Shown: positions 1 through 8,595, counted from the stretch's first letter. The stretch: 64,000 nt of DNA from Tissierella creatinophila DSM 6911 (GCF_001940565.1 NZ_LTDM01000066.1:1-64000), one strand, 5' to 3'. Program-made: numbers and translations. Notes: generated by a model not told the origin, from the sequence alone.

Positions 1-302
1 TTTTCTATGCCCTTTTTCTGTGTATAACTAGATTCTCCAAAATTAACGAGCATATTTATTTATTGAATTAAATTTCCCTTTGTGGATAACCTTAGATAAT
101 TTCAAAACTCTATTCTGCAACTATCTAATGTTTAGAATATTTAATGCTTTTAAATAGCTTACCATTTTAACAAGATAAATTCAACCTTTTTCTTCGTTAT
201 ACCATTATCATACTATTAATTAATTTAATATAAAATTAATATAAGAAAATGTAAAAAAATTATAATAAATATGTTATAATATCTCTATTGGAGGTAGATA
301 AG
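1..302. other. Intergenic region with two DnaA-box-like 9-mers
   Basis: No gene is visible here. Two 9-mers match the DnaA-box pattern TTATNCACA on the minus strand: TTATACACA (19-27) and TTATCCACA (81-89), same orientation. The rest is AT-rich, with TATAAT-like steps just before the first gene (274-279) that could form its -10 box, without a clear -35. Confidence 0.4.
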
Positions 303-1445
303 ATGATTTATTTTGACAATGCTGCTACTACTTTTCCAAAGCCTAATATAGTATATGAAAAACATATAGAAGCTATGAAAGATTATGGGGCAAATCCAGG
401 TAGAGCAGGACATAAAATGGCATTAAAGGCAAATAGAGGAATTTACGAGACTAGAAATCTAATAGGAAAACTATTTAATATAAAAAACCCTATGGATATA
501 GTCTTTACATTTAACTGCACTGAAAGTTTAAATCTTGGCATAAAAGGCTTATTAAAGCCTGGAGATCATGTTATTACAACAAGCATGGAACATAACTCAG
601 TTTTAAGGCCTATAAAACATTTAGAAGAAAGAGGAGTAGAAAACACAATAGTTCTTACCAATTCAAAAGGTGAAATAGACCCAAAGAAAATCGAAAAGTC
701 TATAAGAGAAAACACAAAGCTTATAGTAACAACTCATGTTTCAAATTTAACTGGAACTATAATGCCAATAGAAGAAATTGGACAAATTGCTAAAAAACAT
801 AATATACCCTATATGGTAGATGCTGCACAATCTGCAGGTGTATATGATATAGATGTAGAAAAGATGAACATAAGTCTTTTAGCATTTCCAGGACACAAAG
901 GACTCCTTGGGCCTCAAGCTACAGGAGGGCTCTATATAAAGGAAGGATTACAAATAGAAGCTATATTTCAAGGCGGAACAGGAAGTGCGTCAGAATCTTT
1001 AACTCAGCCTGAGATGCTTCCAGATAAATATGAAAGTGGTACTCATAATGGACCTGGAATAGTAGGTCTTGGAGCAGGTATAGAGTATATCTTAGAAAAA
1101 GGTATGAAAAACATAAGAGAACATGAAGAAGTACTTACAGCTCACTTTCTAAAAGGTATAGAGACAATCGAAGGAATAAAGGTCTATGGTCCTTTGGATA
1201 TAAAAAAACAGGGAGCCGTAGTTTCTTTAAATCTTAAAGATATAGACTCTTCAGAAATTGCATATATATTGGATGAAGAATACGATATAGCTACAAGATC
1301 AGGTCTTCACTGCGCACCACTTGCACATAAAACTATAGGAACACTAGAACAAGGCGTTGTAAGATTTAGTTTTGGAATATTTAACACTAAAGAAGAAGTA
1401 GACAAGGCTATAAATGCATTAAAAGAAATTGCAAGAGAGGTATAG
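303..1445 (+). CDS. Cysteine desulfurase-like aminotransferase class V protein
   Basis: PLP-dependent enzyme of the NifS/SufS fold, expected to remove sulfur (or selenium) from cysteine or selenocysteine. The 380-aa protein has the N-terminal DNAATTFPKP block, the PLP-lysine block FPGHKG near residue 200, and a C-terminal RSGLHCAP loop carrying the candidate catalytic cysteine. The start is placed at ATG 303 because GGAGG at 290-294 lies inside the longer open frame that begins at TTG 288. It closely resembles the subfamily modelled as TIGR01977; members of that subfamily have been linked in some genomes to selenium metabolism, which is suggestive given the UGA-containing peroxiredoxin at 29.8 kb. 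It is first of three closely spaced plus-strand genes. The exact substrate is unproven. Confidence 0.85.
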   Translation: MIYFDNAATTFPKPNIVYEKHIEAMKDYGANPGRAGHKMALKANRGIYETRNLIGKLFNIKNPMDIVFTFNCTESLNLGIKGLLKPGDHVITTSMEHNSVLRPIKHLEERGVENTIVLTNSKGEIDPKKIEKSIRENTKLIVTTHVSNLTGTIMPIEEIGQIAKKHNIPYMVDAAQSAGVYDIDVEKMNISLLAFPGHKGLLGPQATGGLYIKEGLQIEAIFQGGTGSASESLTQPEMLPDKYESGTHNGPGIVGLGAGIEYILEKGMKNIREHEEVLTAHFLKGIETIEGIKVYGPLDIKKQGAVVSLNLKDIDSSEIAYILDEEYDIATRSGLHCAPLAHKTIGTLEQGVVRFSFGIFNTKEEVDKAINALKEIAREV

Positions 1446-1453
1446 AGGAAAAA

Positions 1454-1987
1454 ATGGAACATTTATATATTGTTGCAGAATTTGTAAGAGAATATATGGC
1501 AGAATTTATCCTTTTTTTATATATTGGATTTTTAATTCTTTTTATATCACTATTAGTTTCTAACCATAAAAATAGAAAGCTTCTAGAAAAATATAACGGC
1601 TTAGTTAGAAATTTTAATGGAGAAAACTTTGAAGAACTTATTTTGTATCTTCAAAATCACGTAAATGACTTAAATGCGAAGGTAAATACATTAAAGCTTG
1701 AAACAAAGACATTAGAAGAACGTCTAGATTTTGCAGTTCAAAGTGTAGGCTTTATAAGATATAATGCTTTTGACGATATGGGTAGTGAAATGAGTTATTC
1801 TATAGCATTTTTGGACAGTTTTAAAAATGGTTTTGTACTTACGGGTATATATGGAAGAGACCAAACTGTAACTTATGCAAAAGATATAAAAAATGGAGAG
1901 AGTACTAGAACACTCTCCGCAGAAGAAATGATAGCAGTAGATAGAGCCCTAAAAGGACAAACAACAACACAAACAACAAAGGCTTAG
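1454..1987 (+). CDS. DUF4446 family membrane-anchored protein
   Basis: A 177-aa protein with one N-terminal transmembrane segment (about residues 17-37), a charged coiled-coil-like stretch (about 60-95), and a C-terminal domain with the sequence VGFIRYNAFDDMGSEMSYS. That block and the overall layout match DUF4446, a family of unknown function frequently found near parB and the origin in clostridia. The gene starts 8 bases after the desulfurase-like gene with GAGGA before the ATG, so the two are probably co-transcribed. Function is unknown; the anchored coiled coil suggests a scaffold or envelope role, which is inference only. Confidence 0.8.
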   Translation: MEHLYIVAEFVREYMAEFILFLYIGFLILFISLLVSNHKNRKLLEKYNGLVRNFNGENFEELILYLQNHVNDLNAKVNTLKLETKTLEERLDFAVQSVGFIRYNAFDDMGSEMSYSIAFLDSFKNGFVLTGIYGRDQTVTYAKDIKNGESTRTLSAEEMIAVDRALKGQTTTQTTKA

Positions 1988-1997
1988 GAGGTAGAAG

Positions 1998-2873
1998 ATG
2001 GAAGAGCTGTTTTTTATTATAAATCCCGTAGCAGGTAGTGGTAAAAGTCTAAGTATTAAAACTATAATAGAAGAAAATATGAAAGACTACCCAGGCGGCT
2101 TTTCTATTTCTTTAACTAAAAATCCCAAAGAAGCAACTCAAATAGCATATGAAAGCAATATAAATACAATTATAGCTGTTGGAGGCGATGGAACGGTAAC
2201 AGAAGTAGCTAAAGGCATAATAAGAAGAGGTTATGGTACTCTTGGTATCATTCCAGGAGGAACAGGTAATGACCTTATAAAGAGCCTAGGGATTTCAAAA
2301 GACCCAAGAGATGCTTTAGAAACTATTATTCAAGGAAAATCTATGAAAGTAGATATAGGTTTGGCAAATGGACATAAGTTTTTAAATATTGGTAGTGTAG
2401 GACTAGATGCAGAAGTAACACATACTGCTCAAACTATTAAAAAACAAATAAAAAGTGGTCTATCATACATATTTAGTGTATTTATAACCCTTATAAAGTT
2501 TAAAAAAAAAGATGTAACAATAGAAATAGATGGTAGATCGCAAAAAAAGGGCTTAGTCCTCTTTGCAATAGGAAATGGTAAATACTATGGTGGAGGACTC
2601 AAGATGATTCCAGATGCAAATTTAAATGATGGATACTTGCACGCTTGTATTGTCAAAGATGTAAGTAAATTTAGGATTTTAACTATATTTCCTGAAGTTT
2701 TTAAAGGAACTCATTTAAGACATAAAAAATATGTTGAAACTTTTAAATGTAAAGAGGTTAAATTTTATTCACAACAAGATATTTATATGAATTTAGATGG
2801 TGAAGTATTTTCTCCTGGAAAAGAAATAAGTTTCTCCTTAGCTGATGAAAAACTAAGCATTATAGTTCCATAA
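1998..2873 (+). CDS. Diacylglycerol kinase family lipid kinase (YegS/DgkB/BmrU type)
   Basis: Soluble lipid kinase that would phosphorylate diacylglycerol or a related lipid alcohol with ATP. At 291 aa it has the usual length. Visible motifs are the N-terminal IINPVAGSGKS, the nucleotide-binding GGDGTVTEV near residue 62, PGGTGNDL near residue 87, and a C-terminal beta-rich domain with NGKYYGGGLKMIPDA. It starts 11 bases after the DUF4446 gene with AGGAGG ahead of ATG, so it ends a probable three-gene operon followed by a hairpin with a T tract. Whether it recycles diacylglycerol (DgkB role) or acts on another lipid cannot be told. Confidence 0.88.
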   Translation: MEELFFIINPVAGSGKSLSIKTIIEENMKDYPGGFSISLTKNPKEATQIAYESNINTIIAVGGDGTVTEVAKGIIRRGYGTLGIIPGGTGNDLIKSLGISKDPRDALETIIQGKSMKVDIGLANGHKFLNIGSVGLDAEVTHTAQTIKKQIKSGLSYIFSVFITLIKFKKKDVTIEIDGRSQKKGLVLFAIGNGKYYGGGLKMIPDANLNDGYLHACIVKDVSKFRILTIFPEVFKGTHLRHKKYVETFKCKEVKFYSQQDIYMNLDGEVFSPGKEISFSLADEKLSIIVP

Positions 2874-2910
2874 GTATATAAAAATATGAATAATTTTAAA
2901 AAATAGAGAT

Positions 2911-2977
2911 AAAATAACATGAGAAATAGATATTGTTTAAAAAATATCTAAATTATCATTGTTATTTATTTTTTTTT
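2911..2977 (+). terminator. Probable intrinsic terminator after the lipid kinase
   Basis: Nested hairpin: outer AAATAACA/TGTTATTT and inner TAGATATT/AATATCTA, followed by a run of nine T. It separates the lipid kinase from the M23 peptidase gene. Confidence 0.6.
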
Positions 2978-3065
2978 GTATTACAATTTAAAATGTTACA
3001 AAATAGATACAAAATGGTTACAAAACTTTTAATAAAGAAAACTGTTAGGTTTTAGGAGGGTTAAA

Positions 3066-4175
3066 ATGAACAAAAGAAAAGAAATAAAGACCATATTAGC
3101 ATGTTTTATGATTATGAGCATACTCGGAATGGGATTTACAGGTTTAAAAGTACAACAAGTTAACGCAAGTTCAAAAGCTGTATACATGAACAATGTAAGC
3201 ACAGAAGAGGATATAGACATAGAAAATAACATAGACATAGAAGATGAGGTAAATGAGATATTAGAAGGAGAGAAAAACTTTATAGAAGTTTTAGAATCTA
3301 AAATAGATATAAAGATAAAAGCTTACACATTAATTGTTAAAAATGAAAGGATAGGATCATTTCAAACTCCAGGAGAAATAGATGAGATATTAAAAACTAT
3401 AAAAGCTCCATTTTCTAAAAGTGAAGATGAAAATACAAAGATAACAAATGTCAAGATATTAGATAAACTTGAAGTAGTGGAAGAAGAAGTATATTTAGAA
3501 GATATAAAGAAAAAAGAGGAGGTTCTAGACTACATAAGACCACTTATAACTGTAATAACAACAGAAGAAGTAGAATGGATAAAAGATATAGATTATGAAA
3601 CAGAAATAAAAGAAGATCCAAATATGTATGATACTAAAGAAACGTTAGAAGCAAAAGGAGTACCCGGAGAAAATAAAATAATAACACAACAAATAAAACA
3701 CAATGGAAAAATTATAGAAAAGCAAGTTATAAGTGAAGAAGTAATGAAATCACCAACAAATAGAGTAATAGTAAAAGGAACTAAAGAAACTCCAAAGACT
3801 GCACCTACAGGATCATTTGTAATGCCAACTCGTGGAAGACTATCTTCATCATTTGGAGAAAGATGGGGAAGAATGCATAGGGGAATAGATATAGCAAAAG
3901 AAAATGGTTCAGATATAAAAGCAGCTGATGGAGGAGTTGTTAGCTTTTCCGGAGTTATGGGAACTTATGGAAACATGATAGAGATAGACCATGAAAACGG
4001 ATATAAGACTAGATATGCACACTGTAGCAAACTCTTATTTAGTCCAGGAGAAGGAGTCTACCAAGGTCAAGTAATAGCCAAAGTAGGTAGCACTGGAAGA
4101 TCAACAGGACCACACGTACACTTTGAAGTAATAAAAAATGGAGTACATCAAAATCCAAGCAATTATTTAGAATAG
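3066..4175 (+). CDS. Secreted G5 and M23 domain peptidoglycan endopeptidase
   Basis: Predicted exported zinc metallopeptidase that cuts peptide cross-links in the cell wall. The 369-aa protein has a signal peptide or signal anchor (basic KRKEIK then a hydrophobic core at about residues 10-27), an acidic spacer, a YabE/G5-like region (about 165-245) and a C-terminal M23/LytM domain (about 265-369). Zinc ligand motifs are visible: HRGID near residue 276, and GPHVHFEV near residue 352. AGGAGGG precedes the ATG. G5-M23 proteins in this lineage act in cell-wall remodelling or sporulation; which one applies here cannot be read from sequence. Confidence 0.9.
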   Translation: MNKRKEIKTILACFMIMSILGMGFTGLKVQQVNASSKAVYMNNVSTEEDIDIENNIDIEDEVNEILEGEKNFIEVLESKIDIKIKAYTLIVKNERIGSFQTPGEIDEILKTIKAPFSKSEDENTKITNVKILDKLEVVEEEVYLEDIKKKEEVLDYIRPLITVITTEEVEWIKDIDYETEIKEDPNMYDTKETLEAKGVPGENKIITQQIKHNGKIIEKQVISEEVMKSPTNRVIVKGTKETPKTAPTGSFVMPTRGRLSSSFGERWGRMHRGIDIAKENGSDIKAADGGVVSFSGVMGTYGNMIEIDHENGYKTRYAHCSKLLFSPGEGVYQGQVIAKVGSTGRSTGPHVHFEVIKNGVHQNPSNYLE

Positions 4176-4198
4176 AGCAATTTGCCCTATTCTATTTT
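4169..4198. terminator. Bidirectional terminator between M23 peptidase and hemerythrin
   Basis: Hairpin AGAATAG/CTATTCT with an inner GCA/TGC step and a following T-rich stretch; it overlaps the stop region of the M23 gene and sits directly before the convergent hemerythrin stop. Confidence 0.55.
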
Positions 4199-4658
4199 AT
4201 TGTTTTAACTTTTCTTCTTGTTTCTTTTTATATTCATCCATAGTATTTTCAAATGGATCATATTTTGCTTCTAGCTCTTCTTTTTTTAGTACTTCACGTG
4301 CTGTTTTGAAAAATTCATTTTCTTCTTCATCCATATGGTGAGTAAGAACTTCTTTTAATACAGAGAATTTAGCATCCCAAGTTTCATTGTCTATACCTGT
4401 CCTTTGAATAACACTAAACTGATAAGCTCCTAAACTATGTTCTTCAATCATCTCCATTACAGTATCTTTTCCATCTTCATCTGCTCTTTCTTTTACATCA
4501 GGAAAAACTACTCTTTCTTCTGCCTCATGATGACCCTTTATTTTGGTATAAAGCTCTATAAAGAGTTTTTGTTTCTTATCTCCCTTAGAATTTTCAATGT
4601 TTTTAATAAGTTTTCTAAATTCATCATGTTCTTTTTTAATCTCTTTTAAAACGTCCAT
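4197..4658 (-). CDS. Hemerythrin HHE domain protein
   Basis: A 153-aa cytoplasmic four-helix HHE protein that would bind a di-iron centre and act in oxygen, nitric oxide or iron handling. Conserved ligands are visible: KEHDEFR near the N-terminus, KGHHEAEE in helix 2, EEHSLGAYQF in helix 3 and THHMDEEENEFF in helix 4. Start: the open frame extends 14 codons upstream, but AGGAGG lies just before ATG 4658 (protein beginning MDVLKEIKK), so that start is preferred. It stands alone between two terminators. Its presence fits an anaerobe that needs protection from oxygen. Confidence 0.88.
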   Translation of the reverse strand: MDVLKEIKKEHDEFRKLIKNIENSKGDKKQKLFIELYTKIKGHHEAEERVVFPDVKERADEDGKDTVMEMIEEHSLGAYQFSVIQRTGIDNETWDAKFSVLKEVLTHHMDEEENEFFKTAREVLKKEELEAKYDPFENTMDEYKKKQEEKLKQ

Positions 4659-4724
4659 AAGCGCCTCCTTAGTTTTTAAAGTCATTATAAAAATACCCAT
4701 ATAAATCCTATTTAAACCAAAATT

Positions 4725-4750
4725 ATAGCCGAGAATAGATTCTCGGCTAT
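4725..4750 (-). terminator. Terminator-like hairpin after the MscS-like gene
   Basis: Perfect 12-bp stem ATAGCCGAGAAT/ATTCTCGGCTAT with a 2-base loop; on the minus strand it is followed only by a short T-rich stretch, so termination is likely but not certain. Confidence 0.55.
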
Positions 4751-4764
4751 AAATGAATTTAAAA

Positions 4765-6114
4765 TTAAATTATTGGAATATCATCATTTAAATCTTTATC
4801 ACTATTATACTTATTATCTTGTTTATAAGTCTTTTCATTTTTTATTTCTTTCTCTACTTTATTTAATGGATTATCATTTGGAACTGGCTTTTTATTTTCT
4901 TCTTCAACTTTTTTTTCAAACTTTTCAAGTTGTCTTTTTGCAAACTCTCTTCCTCCAAGTCCAAATGATAGGGCAAATGCTACAGATAGACCACCAAGAA
5001 CTAAGAGAAAAGCTATATTTACTATAGTTGAAGCAAATTTTATTTGCTCTAAAGTCATAAAGACTGCAAATACTATAATAGTATACTTTGCTATAGCCGC
5101 TGTAAAAGGACTCTTTGCATACTTGTTTATAAGTCCTTCTACAAAATATCCTCCTATAATACCAAGACCTATTATTAAAAGACCGCTTATAACCAGTGGA
5201 ATATAACTGATAATGCTATAACCTATAGTGTTTAATACATCCAGCTTTAATACTCTTAAAGCCTCAACTGTCATAAATAAAATGATTAAAACTTTAACTA
5301 TATTTCCTATTATCTTTGAAAGATTAAACCTTGGAATACTTCCGTCTGTATTTTCCTTCATCCAAGTATATACCTTTTCAATACCCATTCTTGATAATAG
5401 TTGTTCTAATATCTGGGATACGAAATTTGCTATATAGTATCCAAGCACAACTAAGAGTATAGCTACAAATATATTTGGAATCATTCTCATTGTCTTATTT
5501 AAAACAACAAGTATTGGCTCTGTAAGAGTACTGATATTTAAAGTTTCAAGAGCCATTGTAATTACAGGTATTAAAACTAAACCAAATACTACTTTAGATA
5601 AGATATCTGCAAGGGTAAACTTTTGTTCTTCACTTATATTATCTGTTGAAAGTCTTGGACTAAGTTTATTATACCACTTGTCAATATTTACAGTTTGTAA
5701 AAACTTTAAGGTCAAATCCCTTATTATCTTAGCTATAAAGTATCCTATAAATAGAATTATACCAGCACCTATAAGACGCGGAATAAAGGCAAGTAAGCTT
5801 TGCATCATATTGGATATAGGACGAGATACTGACTCCATATCAAGTGCATCTAGTATACCTGGCAAGAATAATAAAAACACTAAGAAATAAGCTATTTGTG
5901 AGATATTTCTTACCCTCTCTTTACCATATGCGGGATCGGCTGGGTTTCTACCTTTAGAGAGATGATCCCCTACTCTCATCTTAACTAATACCTTTTGAAG
6001 TAACTTTTTAACTATCACCGCTATTCCCCAAGCTATTAAAAAGAGAATCAAAGCTCTTAATATATTAGGGATATATAAAAGTATACTGTCGAATGAATTT
6101 CTAATATCATACAT
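4765..6114 (-). CDS. Mechanosensitive channel family protein with TM-helix repeats
   Basis: Integral membrane protein of 449 aa with about eleven hydrophobic segments in repeats. The repeated pattern GAGIILFIGYFIAKIIRDL / AILLVVLGYYIANFVSQIL is typical of the conserved TM-helix repeat (PF05552) proteins related to MscS channels. The C-terminus is cytoplasmic and charged (KKVEEENKKPVPND then an acidic tail). Start: an in-frame ATG lies 5 codons upstream at 6129, but GGGAGG is inside that stretch, so ATG 6114 is chosen. It probably releases solutes on osmotic downshock. A sigma-B-like GGGTAT box lies upstream (6160-6165, minus strand) facing away from the general stress gene. Confidence 0.8.
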   Translation of the reverse strand: MYDIRNSFDSILLYIPNILRALILFLIAWGIAVIVKKLLQKVLVKMRVGDHLSKGRNPADPAYGKERVRNISQIAYFLVFLLFLPGILDALDMESVSRPISNMMQSLLAFIPRLIGAGIILFIGYFIAKIIRDLTLKFLQTVNIDKWYNKLSPRLSTDNISEEQKFTLADILSKVVFGLVLIPVITMALETLNISTLTEPILVVLNKTMRMIPNIFVAILLVVLGYYIANFVSQILEQLLSRMGIEKVYTWMKENTDGSIPRFNLSKIIGNIVKVLIILFMTVEALRVLKLDVLNTIGYSIISYIPLVISGLLIIGLGIIGGYFVEGLINKYAKSPFTAAIAKYTIIVFAVFMTLEQIKFASTIVNIAFLLVLGGLSVAFALSFGLGGREFAKRQLEKFEKKVEEENKKPVPNDNPLNKVEKEIKNEKTYKQDNKYNSDKDLNDDIPII

Positions 6115-6159
6115 TTTAATTCCTCCCATTTAAATTTATTTTTTATCCTTAAATATTAA

Positions 6160-6183
6160 ATACCCAAATTTAAAAAATAAATC
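6160..6183 (-). promoter_or_regulatory. Candidate sigma-B-like promoter of the MscS-like gene
   Basis: On the minus strand GATTTA (6183-6178), a 12-base spacer, then GGGTAT (6165-6160). This resembles the GTTTAA-N12-15-GGGTAT pattern of B. subtilis SigB promoters; the -35 match is weak. Confidence 0.3.
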
Positions 6184-6227
6184 AAAGTTTTAGTAAAATT
6201 TTAGCAAAAGGTAGTATTAAACTAAAT

Positions 6228-6252
6228 GTTTAGCACGATATTAAGTGGGAAT
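6228..6252 (+). promoter_or_regulatory. Candidate sigma-B-like promoter of the general stress gene
   Basis: GTTTAG (6228-6233), a 13-base spacer, and GGGAAT (6247-6252), close to the B. subtilis SigB consensus. It lies about 80 bases before a general stress protein gene, the kind of gene SigB controls. No sigB gene is in the window. Confidence 0.42.
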
Positions 6253-6334
6253 ATATATAAAGAATTAACTTACAAGAAATTACAAGAAACAATTCAATAT
6301 ATTGATAAATTAAAAAACATAGGAGGAATAAAAA

Positions 6335-6901
6335 ATGGCTAATCAAAAAGTAGTGGGAATCTTTAGGACTCAAGAAGAAACTATTAGAGCAATTGAAAGA
6401 TTGAAAGTAGATGGATATTTGGATAATGAAATATCAGTAGTTGCAAAAGATCACGACAAGGTAGAAAGAATAGCCGATGCTACAGAAGTAGATATAGAGA
6501 CAACACATACACAAGAAGGTGCAATAGGTGGAGCTATGGCAGGAGGAGCTATAGGAGGAATAGGAGCACTTCTTTTAGAATTGGGCGTTATAGCTATCCC
6601 AGGGGTTGGACCATTTTTAGCAGCAGGACCTATTGCAGCAACTTTAACAGGTTTAATAGCAGGAGGAGCTGTTGGAGGAATAGTAGGAGCATTAGTAGAT
6701 ATGGGACTTACTAAAGAAGAAGCTAATGAATATAACGAGTACCTTGAAAGAGGAGATATATTAGTTATGGTAGATGAATACGAAGGAAGAGATGTATATG
6801 GAAACTTCTATGAAAACAACAGCGTTATAAGAGATAGATACGATAGAAATAAATTTAGAGATAGGCCTAATGATATAAATGACCCAAATATACCTCTATA
6901 A
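6335..6901 (+). CDS. General stress protein (YflT/GSP17M-like)
   Basis: A 188-aa protein whose N-terminal 60 residues (QKVVGIFRTQEETIRAIERL, then SVVAKDHD) match the general stress protein 17M / YflT domain. The middle (about 65-130) is a glycine- and alanine-rich hydrophobic stretch with repeated GGAIGG motifs that may form membrane hairpins. The C-terminus is charged and rich in Asp, Arg and Asn. AGGAGG precedes ATG 6335. The gene is monocistronic, with a terminator behind it and a sigma-B-like promoter before it. Its molecular role is unknown even in B. subtilis. Confidence 0.78.
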   Translation: MANQKVVGIFRTQEETIRAIERLKVDGYLDNEISVVAKDHDKVERIADATEVDIETTHTQEGAIGGAMAGGAIGGIGALLLELGVIAIPGVGPFLAAGPIAATLTGLIAGGAVGGIVGALVDMGLTKEEANEYNEYLERGDILVMVDEYEGRDVYGNFYENNSVIRDRYDRNKFRDRPNDINDPNIPL

Positions 6902-6929
6902 TTTAAAACAATAAAATAAAGATTATACT

Positions 6930-6967
6930 AATGACCTAGATTTTAATAAATTTAGGTCATTTTTTTG
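6930..6967 (+). terminator. Intrinsic terminator after the general stress gene
   Basis: Stem AATGACCTA/TAGGTCATT with a T-rich tail of seven T. Confidence 0.75.
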
Positions 6968-7060
6968 TAAATTTAATAGAGTTATTGGGTACTTTTATAA
7001 TATAATTGATGTAAAACTAGAAAAAAGGTTATACTTAAATAGTAAAAGGAGGTTTTTAAA

Positions 7061-7831
7061 ATGAAATTACAAGATGAAACATTAAAAGAGATAGTTGAGA
7101 GTTTAACACAGTGGATAAGAGATGAGATGGAGAAAATTGGTGGTAAAAAGATGATTCTTGGAATATCAGGAGGAAAAGATAGTTCCGTAGTTGCAGCTCT
7201 TGGAGTACGTGCTCTTGGACGTGAAAATGTAATAGGAGTTCTTATGCCAAAGGGAGAGCAGATCGATATAGATTTTTCATATGATATATGTGAATTTTTA
7301 GGTATAGAAAATGTAACTGTACCAATAGATAATATATCAAAAGAATACCTTAAAACATTAGAAAAGCTTCCTAAAAGTTTAATGCCTGAGATTTCAAATG
7401 ATACTTCGATAAATCTATCCCCTAGGATTCGAATGACTATTCTCTACGCAATATCTCAATCAATAGAGAAAAGTAGAGTAGTACACACAGGAAATCTTTC
7501 TGAAAAGTGGATAGGCTATACCACGGTCTATGGAGATAATACAGGAGCATTTTCTCCTCTTGGAAGTTTTACATCAGATGAAGTAATCCAAATAGGAAGA
7601 TTTTTAAATCTACCTGAAAAATTTATAGTAAAGCCCCCAGCAGATGGACTAACTGGAAAGACAGATGAAATGGTTATAGGTTTTAGTTATGACACTTTAA
7701 ATAAATATATAAGAACTGGAGAAATAGATGATTTAAAGATAAAAGAGAAGATAGATAAAATGTACAATTATAGTAGGTTTAAATTTACCCCTATACCGAT
7801 TTTCCCAAATGATCTACCGATAAAAGAATAA
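7061..7831 (+). CDS. nadE: NH3-dependent NAD+ synthetase
   Basis: Final step of NAD biosynthesis: amidation of nicotinate adenine dinucleotide with ammonia and ATP. The 256-aa protein has the PP-loop SGGKDSSV near residue 34, the conserved NLSEKWIGYTTVYGD block near residue 145, and KPPADGL near residue 192. It lacks the N-terminal nitrilase domain of glutamine-dependent enzymes, so ammonia is the expected donor. AGGAGG precedes ATG. It is followed after 18 bases by an isochorismatase-fold hydrolase that could be a nicotinamidase, making a small NAD-salvage operon. Confidence 0.93.
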   Translation: MKLQDETLKEIVESLTQWIRDEMEKIGGKKMILGISGGKDSSVVAALGVRALGRENVIGVLMPKGEQIDIDFSYDICEFLGIENVTVPIDNISKEYLKTLEKLPKSLMPEISNDTSINLSPRIRMTILYAISQSIEKSRVVHTGNLSEKWIGYTTVYGDNTGAFSPLGSFTSDEVIQIGRFLNLPEKFIVKPPADGLTGKTDEMVIGFSYDTLNKYIRTGEIDDLKIKEKIDKMYNYSRFKFTPIPIFPNDLPIKE

Positions 7832-7849
7832 AGCAGGAGGAAAAAAACC

Positions 7850-8365
7850 ATGCTATTTATTATAGATATGCAAAATGACTTTTTAGACCAAAAAAGGGGG
7901 AAGATGAGCGTAAAAGATGCAGATGTCTTAGTTCCTAGAGTCTTAGAAAAGATAGAGCAGTACGAAGCAAAAAAAGATAAAATATTTTATACACTAAACA
8001 TCCATGAAGATATGAAAGATGATAATCGATCAGATGAAGAAAAAAAATGGGGACAAAGCATCTATCATCTTTTGAAAGAAAAACTCGAAAAACATACTCC
8101 TTTAAAAAAGATATACTATGGTATAACACCAGAGAAGGCAAGTTGGATAAAAGAAGAATATAAAGATAAAAAAGATTATGTAGAAAAAATAGAGATAGTA
8201 GGAGTAGAAACTCATATATGTGTTTTATCCAATGCAATAGTAATACAAAACATGTTTCCAGATTCAAAGATAATTATAGACTCATCCCTTTGTACTAGTA
8301 ATGATCTAAAATTACATCAAAGTGCACTTGAGATTATGAGAGGACTAAAAATGGAGATATTGTAG
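7850..8365 (+). CDS. Isochorismatase-family cysteine hydrolase (nicotinamidase-like)
   Basis: A 171-aa cytoplasmic hydrolase with the family's catalytic layout: Asp in FIIDMQNDF near the N-terminus, a mid-protein Lys region, and the nucleophile region VGVETHICVLSNA near residue 125 with the active-site cysteine. Because it sits 18 bases after nadE with its own AGGAGG, nicotinamide deamidation (PncA role) is the most reasonable guess, but other amidases of this fold cannot be excluded. Its stop codon touches the start of a degenerate amidohydrolase fragment, so the gene's 3' flank has been rearranged. Confidence 0.8.
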   Translation: MLFIIDMQNDFLDQKRGKMSVKDADVLVPRVLEKIEQYEAKKDKIFYTLNIHEDMKDDNRSDEEKKWGQSIYHLLKEKLEKHTPLKKIYYGITPEKASWIKEEYKDKKDYVEKIEIVGVETHICVLSNAIVIQNMFPDSKIIIDSSLCTSNDLKLHQSALEIMRGLKMEIL

Positions 8366-8595
8366 ATTTAAGGGATGATAAAATGGTAAATATAACCACC
8401 TCTATAAAACTTTATACAAAGATGGGAGCTGAATTGATGGAATTTTCGAACATAGGTAAGCTTTTACCTTGATATTATACAGACTTTATGGTATTGGATA
8501 ATGATATATTGGAAATGCAACCAGAAGAAACATATATAATAGATGTTGAGAAGACTTATATCAATGGTGAATTAGTTTATATGGCAAATGTATAG
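8365..8595 (+). pseudogene. Decayed C-terminal tail of a YtcJ-like amidohydrolase
   Basis: This stretch aligns without gaps to the last 64-77 codons of the intact amidohydrolase at 10480-12075. Read in frame it gives SIKLYTKMGAELM near its start and KTYINGELVY near its end, nearly identical to the intact gene. An internal TGA at 8470-8472 replaces the GGA of the intact copy, and there is no start, ribosome site or upstream domain. It begins at the stop codon of the isochorismatase-fold gene and is best read as the remnant of a second amidohydrolase copy or of a duplication with deletion. Confidence 0.88.

Noticed and set aside
8470-8472. In-frame TGA in the amidohydrolase tail fragment as a second selenocysteine codon
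   Set aside because: The intact copy has Gly (GGA) at this place, not Cys, and the fragment lacks a start and upstream domains; it is simple decay.
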